The notes: generated by a model from the letters alone, not told the origin. 64,000 bases of DNA from Rhodanobacteraceae bacterium (GCA_016713135.1 JADJPR010000007.1:248001-312000), one strand, 5' to 3'. Counted from the stretch's first letter, positions 24,511-34,302 are shown. A program made the numbers and translations.

Positions 24511-25912
24511 ATGCACATCAGCCTGGAAGCCTTCATCCTGCGCAAGGTTGCGGTCTGGGGATATGGCCAGGAAGGCCAGGCGGCGCTGCGCTTTTTGCGC
24601 AACCTGTTCCCGGACAAGAAGATCGGCGTGATCCTGACGCCGTCCGAGGCCGCGTCCTGGGATTTCAGCCACGACCCGAAGATCGAGGTGGTGGCCGAGG
24701 AAGTGCAGGCCGGCACCTTCGGGCCCTACCAGATCGTGATCAAGTCGCCGGGGATCAGTCCTTACCACCACACGCGGGCCATGGAGTGGGCGCATTTCCG
24801 CGGCACGCGCTTCATTTCCGGCACCTCGATGTGGTTCGCGCAGCACCGCCACGACAAGACGATCGTCATCACCGGTACCAAGGGCAAGAGCACCACCAGT
24901 GCGCTCACCGCCGCGCTGCTGCGCGCCAGCGGCGCGCGCACCGCGCTGGCCGGCAATATCGGGGTGCCGCTGCTGGACCTGATGGAGCCGAATCCGGCGC
25001 CGGAATACTGGGTGATCGAGGTCTCGAGCTATCAGGCGGCCGATTTCGGCGGCCACCCGGCGATCGCCACGGTGCTCAACCTCTCGCCCGAGCACCTCGA
25101 TTGGCATGGCGACGAAGAAACCTACTATCGCGACAAGCTCAAGGTGGTGACCGGCGGCACCGCGGACTTGGCCGTGCTCAACGCCGCCGATGCGCGTCTG
25201 ATGGCGCATGCCGAGGGCATCGAGCGCAAGACGCTGTTCAACCATCGCGGCTTCTGGCATGCGCGCGGTGCCCAGGTCTGGCACGACGAGGAGCACGTGA
25301 TCGACCTCGCCGAGACCCACCTCGCCGGCGCGCACAATGCGAGCAATGTGGCGGCGGCCTTCACCATGGTCGAAGCCTTCGGCCTCGATCCGCGCTCGGT
25401 GCTGCGCGCGGTGCGCGAGTTCAAGCCTTTGCCGCACCGGCTGTCGCACGTCGGCGAACGCGATGGCACGGTGTATGTCGACGACAGCATCGCGACCACG
25501 CCCGAGGCCACCATGGCGGCGCTGCGCAGCCTCGCGCCGCGGCCGACCGCGGTGCTGGTCGGCGGCTTCGACCGCGGCCTGGACTGGGGCGAATTCGCGC
25601 GCCAGGTGGCCGCCGAGCCGCCGGCGGCGGTGATTGCGATGGGCCAGAACGGGCCGCGCATCCACGCCCAGGTCGAGGAAGCCGTCGCCGCGCTGCCGCC
25701 GGATCGCCGGCCGCGGCTGAAGCTGGTCGAGACGCTGGATGACGCGGTCAGCTGCCGCGCGCGCCTGGGCGCAGCCCGGCGGGGTGGTGCTGCTGTCGCC
25801 GGGCGCACCCAGTTTCGACCAGTTCCGCGACTACGCCGAGCGCGGCCGCGCGTTCACCCGCGCCGCCGGCTTCGCGGTGCGCGACCAGCAGATCGAGGGT
25901 CTGGGCCTATGA
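24511..25912 (+). CDS. murD: MurD-type UDP-MurNAc-L-Ala glutamate ligase, +1 frameshift near the end
   Basis: This is a cytoplasmic Mur ligase adding glutamate to UDP-MurNAc-L-alanine in peptidoglycan synthesis. Motifs are VAVWGYGQEGQAA, ATP loop ITGTKGKSTTSAL, EVSSYQ, NLSPEHLDWHG, AGAHNASNVAAA and YVDDSIATTP. Lysobacterales also have MurD2, which adds L-Glu and works with the epimerase MurL; I cannot separate the two by eye, and no murL is visible. ATG 24511 avoids repeat-encoded residues. At 25745-25765 homology shifts one frame: DDAV, then AARAWAQPGGVVLLSPGAPS to a stop at 25910-25912. Such an enzyme is normally essential, so the extra base is probably a sequence error. The stop overlaps the next ATG. 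Confidence 0.88.
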
Positions 25913-26571
25913 GTACCCGCAGCATCCGCGTGTGGGACCTGCCGGTGCGCCTGACGCACTGGGCGCTGGTGCTGTGCGTCGCCGGGTTGTACGCCACCGG
26001 CGAGTTCGGCTGGCTGACCATGCAGTGGCATTTCTGGTTCGGCTACGGCGCGCTGGCGCTGGTGCTGTTCCGCATCCTCTGGGGCCTGGTCGGCAGCGAG
26101 CACGCGCGTTTTGCCGACTTCGTGCGCGGGCCGCGCGCCATCCTGGCCTACCTGCAGGGCGGTGGAAGCACCCTCGGCCACAATCCGCTCGGGGCGCTGG
26201 CAGTGCTGGCGATGCTGGCGCTGCTGCTGGCACAGGCGGTCAGCGGGCTGTTCAGCAACGACGAGATCGAGTGGTTCGGTCCGCTGTCCGAGCGCATCTC
26301 GGTGGCGGCCAGCGCCGACTGGACCGACTGGCATCACCTCGGGGAGAAGCTGCTGCTGGCGCTGGTCGTGGTGCACCTGCTGGCGATCGCCGGCTACAAG
26401 CTGGTGCGCCGGGTGGACCTGGTGACGCCGATGCTGAGCGGGCGCAAGCGGGTTGAAGCGGGCGCCGATGCGCACTGGCGCTCGCCCTGGCTGGCCCTGG
26501 TGCTGTTCCTGGTGTGTGCCGGCGCGGTGGCAGGCGTGGCCGTGTACGGGCCGCTGCCGGCAGCCTACTGA
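25909..26571 (+). CDS. Cytochrome b561-type membrane protein
   Basis: This 220-residue di-heme cytochrome b of the bacterial cytochrome b561/hydrogenase-b type starts RVWDLPVRLTHWALVLCVAG, the family signature with a heme-ligand His. Further His residues lie in MQWHFWFG, WHHLGEKLLLALVVVHLL. Four membrane segments precede a C-terminal one (LALVLFLVCAGAVAGVAVYG). These proteins usually pass electrons between quinol and a small cytochrome c or hydrogenase; no partner gene is adjacent. Its ATG overlaps the murD stop (ATGA). Confidence 0.88.
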   Translation: MSTRSIRVWDLPVRLTHWALVLCVAGLYATGEFGWLTMQWHFWFGYGALALVLFRILWGLVGSEHARFADFVRGPRAILAYLQGGGSTLGHNPLGALAVLAMLALLLAQAVSGLFSNDEIEWFGPLSERISVAASADWTDWHHLGEKLLLALVVVHLLAIAGYKLVRRVDLVTPMLSGRKRVEAGADAHWRSPWLALVLFLVCAGAVAGVAVYGPLPAAY

Positions 26572-27072
26572 TCAGCGCAGGTCCGCACGCAGCAGGTCGA
26601 CCACCGGCTGGAAGGCGATGCGGTTGGCCTCGTTGAGTTCGATCAGCGCCTCGTGCGCCTTGAGGATCGCCGTGGCCGAGGCGTGCGCCGCGCTGTCGCC
26701 GGGATCGACCTCGGACAGCGCCAGCGCGCTGCAACGGCTGTCGGTTGCACACTCGGCCACGCGATAGACGTCGTCCAGGCGCAGGCTGCGCAGCAGGTCG
26801 AGGATGTCCGGGTGGGTGGCGAACAGGGTTGACTGCGGCAACTGGTGCATGCGCGCCTCACGCGCGAAGGCCGCGAGCAGGCCGATCGCCGTGCTGTCCA
26901 TGAAGCTGACCTCGTTCAGGTCGATCACCAGGCCCTGCGGCGAAGGCCGCGTGCCATCGAACCAGTGCTCCAGCAGCGCGTCGAGCGCGCCGATGTTGTC
27001 ATGGCGCAACTCGCCCGCAAGCCTAAGGTAGCCGATGCCGTCGACGACGGCGTAGCCGATGCGCTCGCCCAT
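26572..27072 (-). CDS. STAS-domain anti-sigma factor antagonist
   Basis: This 166-residue protein has an N-terminal STAS domain: YLRLAGELRHDN, then GLVIDLNEVSFMDSTAIGLL. The Ser in DSTAIG is the usual phosphorylation site that toggles binding to a kinase/anti-sigma factor. A helical extension of about 50 residues follows. Its ATG overlaps the stop of the upstream response-regulator phosphatase (TGATG), which probably dephosphorylates it. The arrangement matches partner-switching modules of the HsbR-HsbA/RsbU kind; the kinase is not in the window. Confidence 0.9.
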   Translation of the reverse strand: MGERIGYAVVDGIGYLRLAGELRHDNIGALDALLEHWFDGTRPSPQGLVIDLNEVSFMDSTAIGLLAAFAREARMHQLPQSTLFATHPDILDLLRSLRLDDVYRVAECATDSRCSALALSEVDPGDSAAHASATAILKAHEALIELNEANRIAFQPVVDLLRADLR

Positions 27073-28382
27073 CAGGCCGCGTCGCGTCCAATCAGCAGCA
27101 GGGTCAGGTCGTCCGGGTGCGGATCGTCGGCGTGGATGCCCAGGCGGGCCAGCAGATCATCCAGTCCGGCGCAGTCCGGCGTCAGCAACTCGCGCAGCCG
27201 CCGGTAGCGCTCGGCACTGCCGATCTCCGGCATCACCTCCAGAACCCCATCCGAGCACAACAGCAGGCGGAACTGCGCAGCCAGCGGCACGCTCTGGTTG
27301 TAGTAGTCCGAGGTGTCGAACAGACCTGCCGGGGTGCTCCTGGCTTCGAGGAAGTGCGTGCCCGAAGCATCCGCCAGCACGGGATAAGGCACCGCGCCGG
27401 CGTTGGCGCACACCAGCGTCTGTCGCGCCAGGTCGAACACGCCGTACCAGATCGCGATGTGCTTGCCCAGGCGCTCGCGCAGCAACTCGGTGTTGAGCAG
27501 CGCCAGCAGTTGCGCCGGATTGCCGATGGCCGAGGGCTGGCCCAGGCGCTGGGCTTCCAGCGCCGTCGCCATGAAGCGCTTGAGCCACACGGTGACGAAG
27601 GCCGAGGCGACCCCGTGGCCGGAAACGTCGGCGATGTAGCAGCCCGCCCGGTTGGCGTCGATCGCGAAGTAGTCGACGAAGTCCCCGCTCATGAACTCGG
27701 AGGGCATCAGCGCATGCGCGAACTGCAGGCGCTCGTGGCGCCAGGGCGAGGGCGGCAGCAGCTTGAACTGCACCCGGCGCCCGGCGCGCTCGCCCAGTTC
27801 CAGCGAGGCCAGCGACTGCTGCAAGCGTGCATTCGCACGGCGCAGTTCCTCGGTGCGCTGCGCCACCTTGGCTTCGAGCTGGCGGTTCAGGTCAGCCAGT
27901 TGCTGCAGCGCGGTGTAGCCGCGCAGCGCGGCGATCACTGCGGTGGACAGCTTCTGCGCCGTGAGCTCGGTCTTTTCCTTGTAGTCGTTGATGTCGTAGT
28001 TCAGCACCACCTGGCGTTCGGGCGCCTGGCCCGCCTGGCCGGTGCGCAAGATGATGCGGACGCGGTCGTTGTGCAACTCGTCGCGGATGTAGTGCACCAG
28101 CCGCAGGCCCGCGTCGTCGCTCTCCATGACCACATCGAGCAGCACCACCGCGATGTCGTCGTGCGCGGCCAGCACCCGTTTCGCCTCGGGGCCGCTGTGC
28201 GCGTGCAGGAACTCCAGGCGACGGTCCTGGAAGCGCAAGCCGCCGAGCACCAGCGAGGTGACTTCGTGGATCGCGGGCTCGTCGTCGACGATCAGGATCT
28301 TCCAGACGAGAGCCTGTTCCTCGTCCGCATCGTCGAGCAGCAGCAGCGGGCTGTCGTCGTTGTCGTCGTCGGCGGTGCTCAT
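27072..28382 (-). CDS. Response regulator with SpoIIE-type PP2C phosphatase domain
   Basis: This 436-residue signalling protein has a receiver domain at about 27-150 (ILIVDDEPAIHEV, phosphoacceptor Asp in VVLLDVVME, Lys in NDYKEKTEL), a coiled-coil (LNRQLEAKVAQRTEELRRAN) and a SpoIIE phosphatase domain at about 205-430 with SGDFVDYF, ADVSGHGVASAF and DPHPDDLTLLL supplying metal ligands. Phosphorylation is expected to switch on dephosphorylation of the STAS protein encoded directly downstream. No histidine kinase is adjacent. Confidence 0.92.
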   Translation of the reverse strand: MSTADDDNDDSPLLLLDDADEEQALVWKILIVDDEPAIHEVTSLVLGGLRFQDRRLEFLHAHSGPEAKRVLAAHDDIAVVLLDVVMESDDAGLRLVHYIRDELHNDRVRIILRTGQAGQAPERQVVLNYDINDYKEKTELTAQKLSTAVIAALRGYTALQQLADLNRQLEAKVAQRTEELRRANARLQQSLASLELGERAGRRVQFKLLPPSPWRHERLQFAHALMPSEFMSGDFVDYFAIDANRAGCYIADVSGHGVASAFVTVWLKRFMATALEAQRLGQPSAIGNPAQLLALLNTELLRERLGKHIAIWYGVFDLARQTLVCANAGAVPYPVLADASGTHFLEARSTPAGLFDTSDYYNQSVPLAAQFRLLLCSDGVLEVMPEIGSAERYRRLRELLTPDCAGLDDLLARLGIHADDPHPDDLTLLLIGRDAA

Positions 28383-28522
28383 TGCAAGCTACTCGACACT
28401 CCGGTGGATCGACGTGGATCCGGCCTGATGCATACCCTGCGCCCGCCGCGCCGGGAGATCAAGTCCGGGATACCACTGAAGAGCCGGGGAAAGCCGTGTG
28501 AACGCGACGGGCAGTTGAGGCC

Positions 28523-28599
28523 GGTGAAAAGTGAAAAGTGAAACGTCAATCCGTCCGTGGGGGCTGGGCCCATTGACGTTTTACGTTTCACGTTTGACC
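28523..28599. repeat. Palindrome of GTGAAAA / ACGTTTCAC short arrays
   Basis: The left arm (28523-28550, GGTGAAAAGTGAAAAGTGAA and onward, ending CGTCAAT) matches the reverse complement of 28572-28599 at about 23 of 28 positions around a 21-base centre. It lies in the 260-base gap between the response-regulator gene and the secreted nuclease gene, where I see no other feature. Confidence 0.8.
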
Positions 28600-28642
28600 A
28601 CCGCCGCTGGACGTCAATGCGCCCAGCGGTCCCGCGCGCCCC

Positions 28643-29608
28643 TCAGCGCCACGCGAAATCCACCACCACCGGACGGTGTTCGCTCAAGCGGCGGAAGTGG
28701 TCCGGGCCGAGGTCCAGCGACGCGCGCTGATCGGGGCTCATGGTTTCGGCGTCGAAGACCAGCGCCTGCAGCGGCCTGAGCTTGCGGCTGTGCAGCAGGA
28801 AGTCGATCGGGCGCGACGGAAAAGGGGTGCCGCGGCCGTCCCAGGTCCAGCGTTCCTGGCCGTTCGCATGCACCGCATTGGCGATGGCCAGCCGGCGCGT
28901 GGGATGGCCCACGATGCCCTGCATCGCGCGCACCGGCTTGAGGCCCCGGACCGCGTTGAAATCGCCGGCGACGATCACGGCGTCGGGCTTGCGCTCGGAC
29001 CATTCGCGGGCGAGCAGGGAGCGGATCGCCCGTACTTCGATCATTCGTCGGCGCTCCTCCCAGGAGTCGTCGCTGTCGCCGCAACACTGCAGGTCGACCC
29101 CGACCACGACCAGCCGGCGTCCATCGATGCGCACTTCAGCCGCCGCCGCGCCGATCCCGGCTGCGAGGTTCTGGTCCATCCGCGCCCTTTGCTCCGGCTT
29201 CATGCGCAGCTTGCGCGCCCAGCGCAGGAAGCGCGGCGGGTAGGGCAGGTGGGCGAACGACGGGATCGCGTGCACCTCGCCGCGCAGCGCGAAAACCGCG
29301 CGCTGGTTGTCGCCGCTGGTGCCATAGACCACCTGCCAGGGCGAGTCGCCGGGCGCATCAAGCTGCGACAGCAACGCGATCACGTCCTGCGCGTCGCGCG
29401 TGCCGCTCATCTCATCGAGGATCACCAGGTCGGCATCGATCGCACGCAGTGCCGCGAAATAGCCGGCGAGCTCGGTGTACAACTGCTCGCGGCCGACATT
29501 CCACACCACGGCGCGCAGGCTGGTGCCCTCCGCGCGCGGCCATGACGCCTGCGCCGGCAGTGCCGGCGGCAGCAGCATGAACAGCAGGAGCAACCATCGA
29601 TGCAGCAT
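28643..29608 (-). CDS. Secreted endonuclease/exonuclease/phosphatase-family protein
   Basis: This 321-residue protein of the EEP (DNase I-like) superfamily has a signal peptide (LLLLFMLLPPALPAQA). Motifs are LRAVVWNVGREQ, DLVILDEMSG (metal-binding Glu), VVGVDLQCCGDSDDSW, VIVAGDFNAVRG, PIDFLLHSRKL and SEHRPVVVDF (catalytic His). The family includes nucleases, lipid phosphatases and sphingomyelinases; the substrate cannot be told. The ATG at 29608 has GGGAGG upstream; a GTG two codons earlier is possible. It lies 83 bases downstream of the TPR-CHAT gene on the same strand. Confidence 0.87.
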   Translation of the reverse strand: MLHRWLLLLFMLLPPALPAQASWPRAEGTSLRAVVWNVGREQLYTELAGYFAALRAIDADLVILDEMSGTRDAQDVIALLSQLDAPGDSPWQVVYGTSGDNQRAVFALRGEVHAIPSFAHLPYPPRFLRWARKLRMKPEQRARMDQNLAAGIGAAAAEVRIDGRRLVVVGVDLQCCGDSDDSWEERRRMIEVRAIRSLLAREWSERKPDAVIVAGDFNAVRGLKPVRAMQGIVGHPTRRLAIANAVHANGQERWTWDGRGTPFPSRPIDFLLHSRKLRPLQALVFDAETMSPDQRASLDLGPDHFRRLSEHRPVVVDFAWR

Positions 29609-29691
29609 CGGCACCTCCCGGTTCGGGGGGCACGATCATCGCAATCCAACTCGCGCGCCGCATAGCCCACGGCCGCCTGCCGTCACCATTG

Positions 29692-32391
29692 TCACCAGGG
29701 TTGTCCGTACACCTGCAGGCTGGCCCAGTGGTAGGGCAGCAGGCGGTCGGCCGGCGCCTGGCGCGACACACCGCCGACCGCGCGTTCGCGGTCCTGGCCG
29801 GCATCGAATCCGGGTCTGCGCAATGCGTCCCGCGCCACCTGTTGCCAGGCGCGCGCCGGGTCCGCTTCGCCGCCCGCGTAGTAGCGCTCGAACAGTTCCG
29901 CGGTGCCGCGGTCGCCGATCGGCCACAGGCTGGCGATCACGCGCTGCGCGCCGGCTGAGCGGAAGGCGCGCACCAGGCCGAGCAGGCCGACGCCCTCCAG
30001 CTCGGCGCCGCGCCCGGTGTCGCAACCGGACAGCACCACCAGGCGGGCAGGCGTGCGCAGGCTGGCAATCTCGAAGGCCTGCAGCAGGCCATCTTCGCTG
30101 CCGCTGCCGCCAGGGCGCAGCATCAGGGCGGATTGCAGCGGCTGCTCGACATTCAGCCAGGCGTGCACCGCGAAGTGCGCGATGCCGGCCTGCGCCAGGC
30201 GCTCGCGTACCACCGCTTCGGTGGCTTCCTCGCCGACCAGCGTGCTTAGCCGGCCTTCGACCCGCCCGAGGGCGGCGATCTCGACCCGGGCGTAGGGCAA
30301 TGGGGCGAGTGGACCGGCGCGCAGCGCCGCTGCGGGCAGGGCGGCATCGCCCGCATCGGCCACGCCGAGCAGCAGGTCGCCAGCCTTCGCAGCGGCATGC
30401 GGGGTTTCGGAGAGCGTGTCGACGATCGCCAGCGCGTGGCGCTCGATGAGCCAGCGGCGGCCATCGTGCAGCGCTGCCCAGGGCAATTCATGCAGTGGTC
30501 CGTCCGGCGCCAGCAGCAACTGGCGCGTACCTCGCAGTTCCTCGGCGACGGGCGCCAGCAGTGCTGCGTAGAGTTTGCGTGCCTGCTTTTGCAGGGCTGG
30601 GTCGCGGGCATCCACGCGCGCCAGCACGCGCGCACGCAGGGCCGCGACCTCCGCCGCGAGGCGCGCCCGCGGCAGCGGCAGCCGCAGCAGCCGTGGCGGG
30701 TGGCCGGATGCCACCACCAGAACCCGCAGCGCATCTTCGGATGCCAGGAACCCGAGCAGCGCGGTACGCGCCGGCATGCGCTGCTGCACCTGGGCCAGCG
30801 TGATCACGACTTGAGCCTCGGTGGCTGCTTCACCTGCAGCGCGCCGCAACCGCAGGCGCTCCAGGCCGTCGAACACCGCCGCCGCATCCTCGTCGCGCGC
30901 CGCCGCTTCGATGCAGGCGCGATAAATCTCGACGTAGCGCCGGCGGAAACGCGCCTGGCCGACGTCACCACCACCGGCCAGGCTGGCACGGTCGAGGATC
31001 CGGCTCGCCCTGCAATAGTGCTCGCGCGCGGCGGCGCCATCGCCCAGTTCGTCGGCGACGCGCCCCTGCAGCCATTCCAGGTGGGCGTGGACCGGCGAGT
31101 CGGGCGCTGCCTCGACCAGCTTGGGCATCGCTGCCGACAGTGCCGCGCGCGCCTCGTCCGCGCGCCCGAGGTCTACCAGCGCCTCCGCCTTTCCAGCCTG
31201 CGCATGCGGCAGGTTGACATTGCCGCCGCCGTCCGCGGTGAAGCGGTCGATGGCGCGCTGGTAACCCGCCAGCGCGGCCTCGGCCTGGCCCGCCCGCAAC
31301 TGGAACCAGGACAGCCAGATCAGCGTCTGCGCCTTGCACGCGCATTCGAAAGGCAGGTCCTCGGCCAGCGCCCTGGCCTGTTCAAACAGCGTTTGCGCGG
31401 CCTCGGTGTCGCCGCGGTCGTAGTCGATCTGGGCCAGCTTCACCAGCGCGCCCACATGCAGTTCGGAGCGCGAATCGAGTTCCGCGAGGCGCTGGCGCGC
31501 TTCGTCCAGATGGGTGCGCGCGGCATCCAGGTCGCCCAGGCGGTTCTCGATCTCGGCCAGCGTCATCAGGTCGGTCGCGATCATCTGCGAGCGGCCGGAC
31601 ACCCGGCGGCGCAGGTCCAGGGCACGCTCGTAGTCACGCCGCGCGGCGGCCAGGTGACCGCGTTCGGCGGCGACCATCGCGCCATTCGCCAGCGCGCTGG
31701 CGTGCTCCAGCGATTCAGGGATGTGCGCGGCGGCCAGGCTGCGCATCTGCTCGTAGCGCTGCGCCGCTTCCTCCAGCGCGCCGCGGCCATAGGCAAAGGC
31801 CGCCTGGCGGCCAAGGATGCGGACGCGCTCCGTGGGACTGGCGCCGATCCGCTCCGCAATCTCCGCGGCCTGCGTCACCTTGGCCTCGCCCTCGGCCGTG
31901 CGCCCAAGCCGCGCATCCGCATTCGAGGTGCGCAGCAGCGCGTCCATCAGCTCGCGCTCGCGTCCCGGCGTGCCCGCGTAGAGTGCGATGGCCTCCTCGC
32001 CCAGACGCAGGCGCCCGGCGTTGTCGTCGCTGGCGGCGGCCACCTCGGCGGCGAAGATCAGCGCCAGCCCCAGGTCCGCGCGCGCCTGCGGCAGTTTGCG
32101 CAGCAGTTCCAGCGCCTCGGCGATCTCCTGCTTGCGCTGGGTCGCCTTGCCCGTGCGGATCGCGACACCGGTGAGCCCGACCAGGCCGCGGGCGCGGTCC
32201 AGCGGCTCCTGCGAATCCGCCAGTTGCTGCATCAGCGCGAGCGCTTCCTCGGTGCGCCCGGCATTGGCAGCCTGCTGCGCCTGCAACCAGCGATCCGCCG
32301 CATCCTGCGCCAGCACGGACCACGGCAGCGCGAGCAGCAAGGCAGCGATCCAGCCGCGCGCTCGGCGCAGCCTCGCATCCATCTTTCGCAT
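29692..32391 (-). CDS. TPR-repeat CHAT-domain peptidase, secreted
   Basis: This 899-residue protein has a signal peptide (GWIAALLLALPWSVLAQ), then about 550 residues of helical TPR-like repeats (for example MQQLADSQEPLDRARGLVG), then a C-terminal CHAT domain (caspase-like protease fold). The catalytic dyad is visible: His743 in HFAVHAWLN and Cys790 in LSGCDTGRGAELEGVG, 47 residues apart, the normal CHAT spacing. AQRVIASLWPIGDRGTAELF follows as expected. CHAT proteases act in regulated proteolysis and, in some operons, in defence. Here the export signal and neighbours point to an envelope role, unproven. The start at 32391 (RKMDARL) has GAGG upstream. Confidence 0.9.
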   Translation of the reverse strand: MRKMDARLRRARGWIAALLLALPWSVLAQDAADRWLQAQQAANAGRTEEALALMQQLADSQEPLDRARGLVGLTGVAIRTGKATQRKQEIAEALELLRKLPQARADLGLALIFAAEVAAASDDNAGRLRLGEEAIALYAGTPGRERELMDALLRTSNADARLGRTAEGEAKVTQAAEIAERIGASPTERVRILGRQAAFAYGRGALEEAAQRYEQMRSLAAAHIPESLEHASALANGAMVAAERGHLAAARRDYERALDLRRRVSGRSQMIATDLMTLAEIENRLGDLDAARTHLDEARQRLAELDSRSELHVGALVKLAQIDYDRGDTEAAQTLFEQARALAEDLPFECACKAQTLIWLSWFQLRAGQAEAALAGYQRAIDRFTADGGGNVNLPHAQAGKAEALVDLGRADEARAALSAAMPKLVEAAPDSPVHAHLEWLQGRVADELGDGAAAREHYCRASRILDRASLAGGGDVGQARFRRRYVEIYRACIEAAARDEDAAAVFDGLERLRLRRAAGEAATEAQVVITLAQVQQRMPARTALLGFLASEDALRVLVVASGHPPRLLRLPLPRARLAAEVAALRARVLARVDARDPALQKQARKLYAALLAPVAEELRGTRQLLLAPDGPLHELPWAALHDGRRWLIERHALAIVDTLSETPHAAAKAGDLLLGVADAGDAALPAAALRAGPLAPLPYARVEIAALGRVEGRLSTLVGEEATEAVVRERLAQAGIAHFAVHAWLNVEQPLQSALMLRPGGSGSEDGLLQAFEIASLRTPARLVVLSGCDTGRGAELEGVGLLGLVRAFRSAGAQRVIASLWPIGDRGTAELFERYYAGGEADPARAWQQVARDALRRPGFDAGQDRERAVGGVSRQAPADRLLPYHWASLQVYGQPW

Positions 32392-32455
32392 TGGCCTCGG
32401 CACCCGAGCCTCCTGAATGCGCGGATCCACGGGGATGAGTATCGGGCGGGGCCAA

Positions 32456-33937
32456 TCAGAGCCCGCGCACCGCCTCCGCCACCGCGCGGAACACCGCGCG
32501 GCCCTTGTTCATCGTCTCCTCCCACTCCTTGCCCGGGTCGGAGTCGGCAACGATGCCGGCGCCGGCCTGCACATGCAGGGTGTGGTCCTTGATCAGCGCG
32601 GTGCGGATGGCAATCGCCAGGTCCGCCTCGCCCTGCCAGTTGATGTAGCCCACCGCACCGCCGTAGAGGTTGCGCTTGATCGGCTCCAACTCCTGGATGA
32701 TCTCGACCGCGCGGATCTTCGGTGCGCCAGACAGGGTGCCGGCCGGGAAGGTCGCGCGCAGCACGTCGATGATGTCGAGTTCCGGGCGCAGCTTGCCGAC
32801 CACCTGCGAGACGATGTGCATCACATGCGAGTAGCGCTCGACCACCATCTGGTCGGTCAGGCGCACGCTGCCCGACTGCGCCACCCGGCCGACGTCGTTG
32901 CGGCCGAGGTCGATCAGCATCAGGTGCTCGGCGCATTCCTTCGGGTCCGCCAGCAGGCGCTGCGCGTTCGCATCGTCCTCCGCCGCGCTGGCGCCGCGCG
33001 GCAGCGTGCCGGCAATCGGACGCACCACCACTTCGCCATCCTTGAGCCGCACCAGGATCTCCGGCGACGAACCCACCACGTGCAAATCGCCCAGGTCCAT
33101 GAAGTACATGTACGGCGAGGGATTGAGCGAGCGCAGCGCGCGGTAGACATCGATCGGCCGCGCGCGGAAGGGCACCGACAGTCGTTGCGACAGCACGATC
33201 TGGAAGGCGTCGCCGGCCAGGATGTACTCTTGGCAGCGGCGCACCGCGGCCTCGAATTCCTCGCGCGTGAAACCGGAGACGAAGTGCGCCTCGTCCAGCG
33301 CCTTCGGATCGAGCACCTCCGGGTACCCCGGCGCCGGCGCGCGCAGCCGGTGCGTCAGCTGGTCCAGCCGCCGCTCCGCCCGCTGCACCGCGCCCGGCTC
33401 ATCCACTGCGGCATGCACGATCAACGACAGCCGCCCGCGGCGGTTGTCGAACACCGCCAGTTCCTCGGTGCGCAACAGCACGATCTCGGGCGTTCCCATC
33501 TGGTCCGCCCGCTCCGGGCGCGCCAGCTTGGGCTCGATGTAGCCCAGCGTCTCGAAGCCGAAATAGCCCACCCAGCCGCCCGCGAAGGCCGGCAGCCCGG
33601 GCTCGGTCGGCACCCGCTCGCTGCGGATCAGCGCCTGCACCTCGGCCAGCGGATCGGCCACCTCGCGCTCCTCGGCAACCACGCCATCCAGCAACCTGCG
33701 CCAGGTCTTGCCGCGCACCTCGATCCGTTCGCGCGCCGGGAGTCCGATGATCGAATAGCGTCCCCAGGTCTCGCTGCCCTCCACCGACTCCAGCAGATAG
33801 GCGTCCGGGCCGTCGACCAGCTTGAGATAGGCCGACAGCGGGGTATCGAGGTCGGCGCGGATATGGCGCACGACCGGGCGGCGGGTGAACTCGGGGGTTG
33901 TCGGCTGGGTCACGTCGGTGATCGATGGGTGGGGCAA
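32456..33937 (-). CDS. trpE: TrpE, anthranilate synthase component I
   Basis: This is the chorismate-using subunit of anthranilate synthase, the first step of tryptophan synthesis. The N-terminal regulatory part has TPLSAYLKL and LLESVEGSETWGRYS, which includes the tryptophan-feedback LLES motif. The catalytic half has SPYMYFMDLG, RPIAGTLPRG, HLMLIDLGRNDVGRV and FPAGTLSGAPKIRA. Length is 493, normal. TTG 33937 is preceded by AGGG; GTG 33913 is an alternative. The usual partner trpG and trpDC are not downstream; a CHAT protease gene follows instead. Confidence 0.95.
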   Translation of the reverse strand: MPHPSITDVTQPTTPEFTRRPVVRHIRADLDTPLSAYLKLVDGPDAYLLESVEGSETWGRYSIIGLPARERIEVRGKTWRRLLDGVVAEEREVADPLAEVQALIRSERVPTEPGLPAFAGGWVGYFGFETLGYIEPKLARPERADQMGTPEIVLLRTEELAVFDNRRGRLSLIVHAAVDEPGAVQRAERRLDQLTHRLRAPAPGYPEVLDPKALDEAHFVSGFTREEFEAAVRRCQEYILAGDAFQIVLSQRLSVPFRARPIDVYRALRSLNPSPYMYFMDLGDLHVVGSSPEILVRLKDGEVVVRPIAGTLPRGASAAEDDANAQRLLADPKECAEHLMLIDLGRNDVGRVAQSGSVRLTDQMVVERYSHVMHIVSQVVGKLRPELDIIDVLRATFPAGTLSGAPKIRAVEIIQELEPIKRNLYGGAVGYINWQGEADLAIAIRTALIKDHTLHVQAGAGIVADSDPGKEWEETMNKGRAVFRAVAEAVRGL

Positions 33938-34076
33938 TGGCCCTGATCATAGTGCGCGGATCGGGGTGGTGTGGCGCGGGGCGTGGCTGCGATCCGCGAA
34001 CGCTCGCGGGGTTTCGGGCAAGCCCGCGCGATCGCTGCCTGCTGTCGCTTGCTCGCTCTCAGCGAAAATATGACAA

Positions 34077-34302
34077 GGTGTTGAATTTACAACACTTTTC
34101 GCCTGTGCCGAACGACGGCCCTGTGGAGTACGCGAAGCACGCAAATGACGAAAAGGGACGCAAAGACAGCAAGTGCCGGAATATCCCCGCGCGGTATTGC
34201 GTTTGATCTTCTTTGCGTCCCTTGCGTCCAAGAACACAGTCCGCGATCTTGCGAGAGTCACGGTTCGATGCGCGAACAAGCGCACGGGCAGGCGCGACCG
34301 GG
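34077..34302 (+). repeat. Dispersed intergenic element, copy 1
   Basis: About 225 bases here are about 80% identical to the reverse complement of 55551-55815. The best-conserved part is the last ~90 bases (AACACAGTCCGCGATCTTGC through CACGGTTCGATGCGCGAACA). Inside are inverted GACGCAAAG / CTTTGCGTCC arms. The copy lies in the 409-base gap (33938-34346) between trpE and the ABC-F gene, where no other feature is seen. No transposase is encoded. Confidence 0.85.

Noticed and set aside
28643..32391. CHAT protease plus EEP nuclease as a phage defence system
   Set aside because: Both proteins carry signal peptides and no sensor, CRISPR effector or other defence gene lies nearby, so I list it only as a curiosity.
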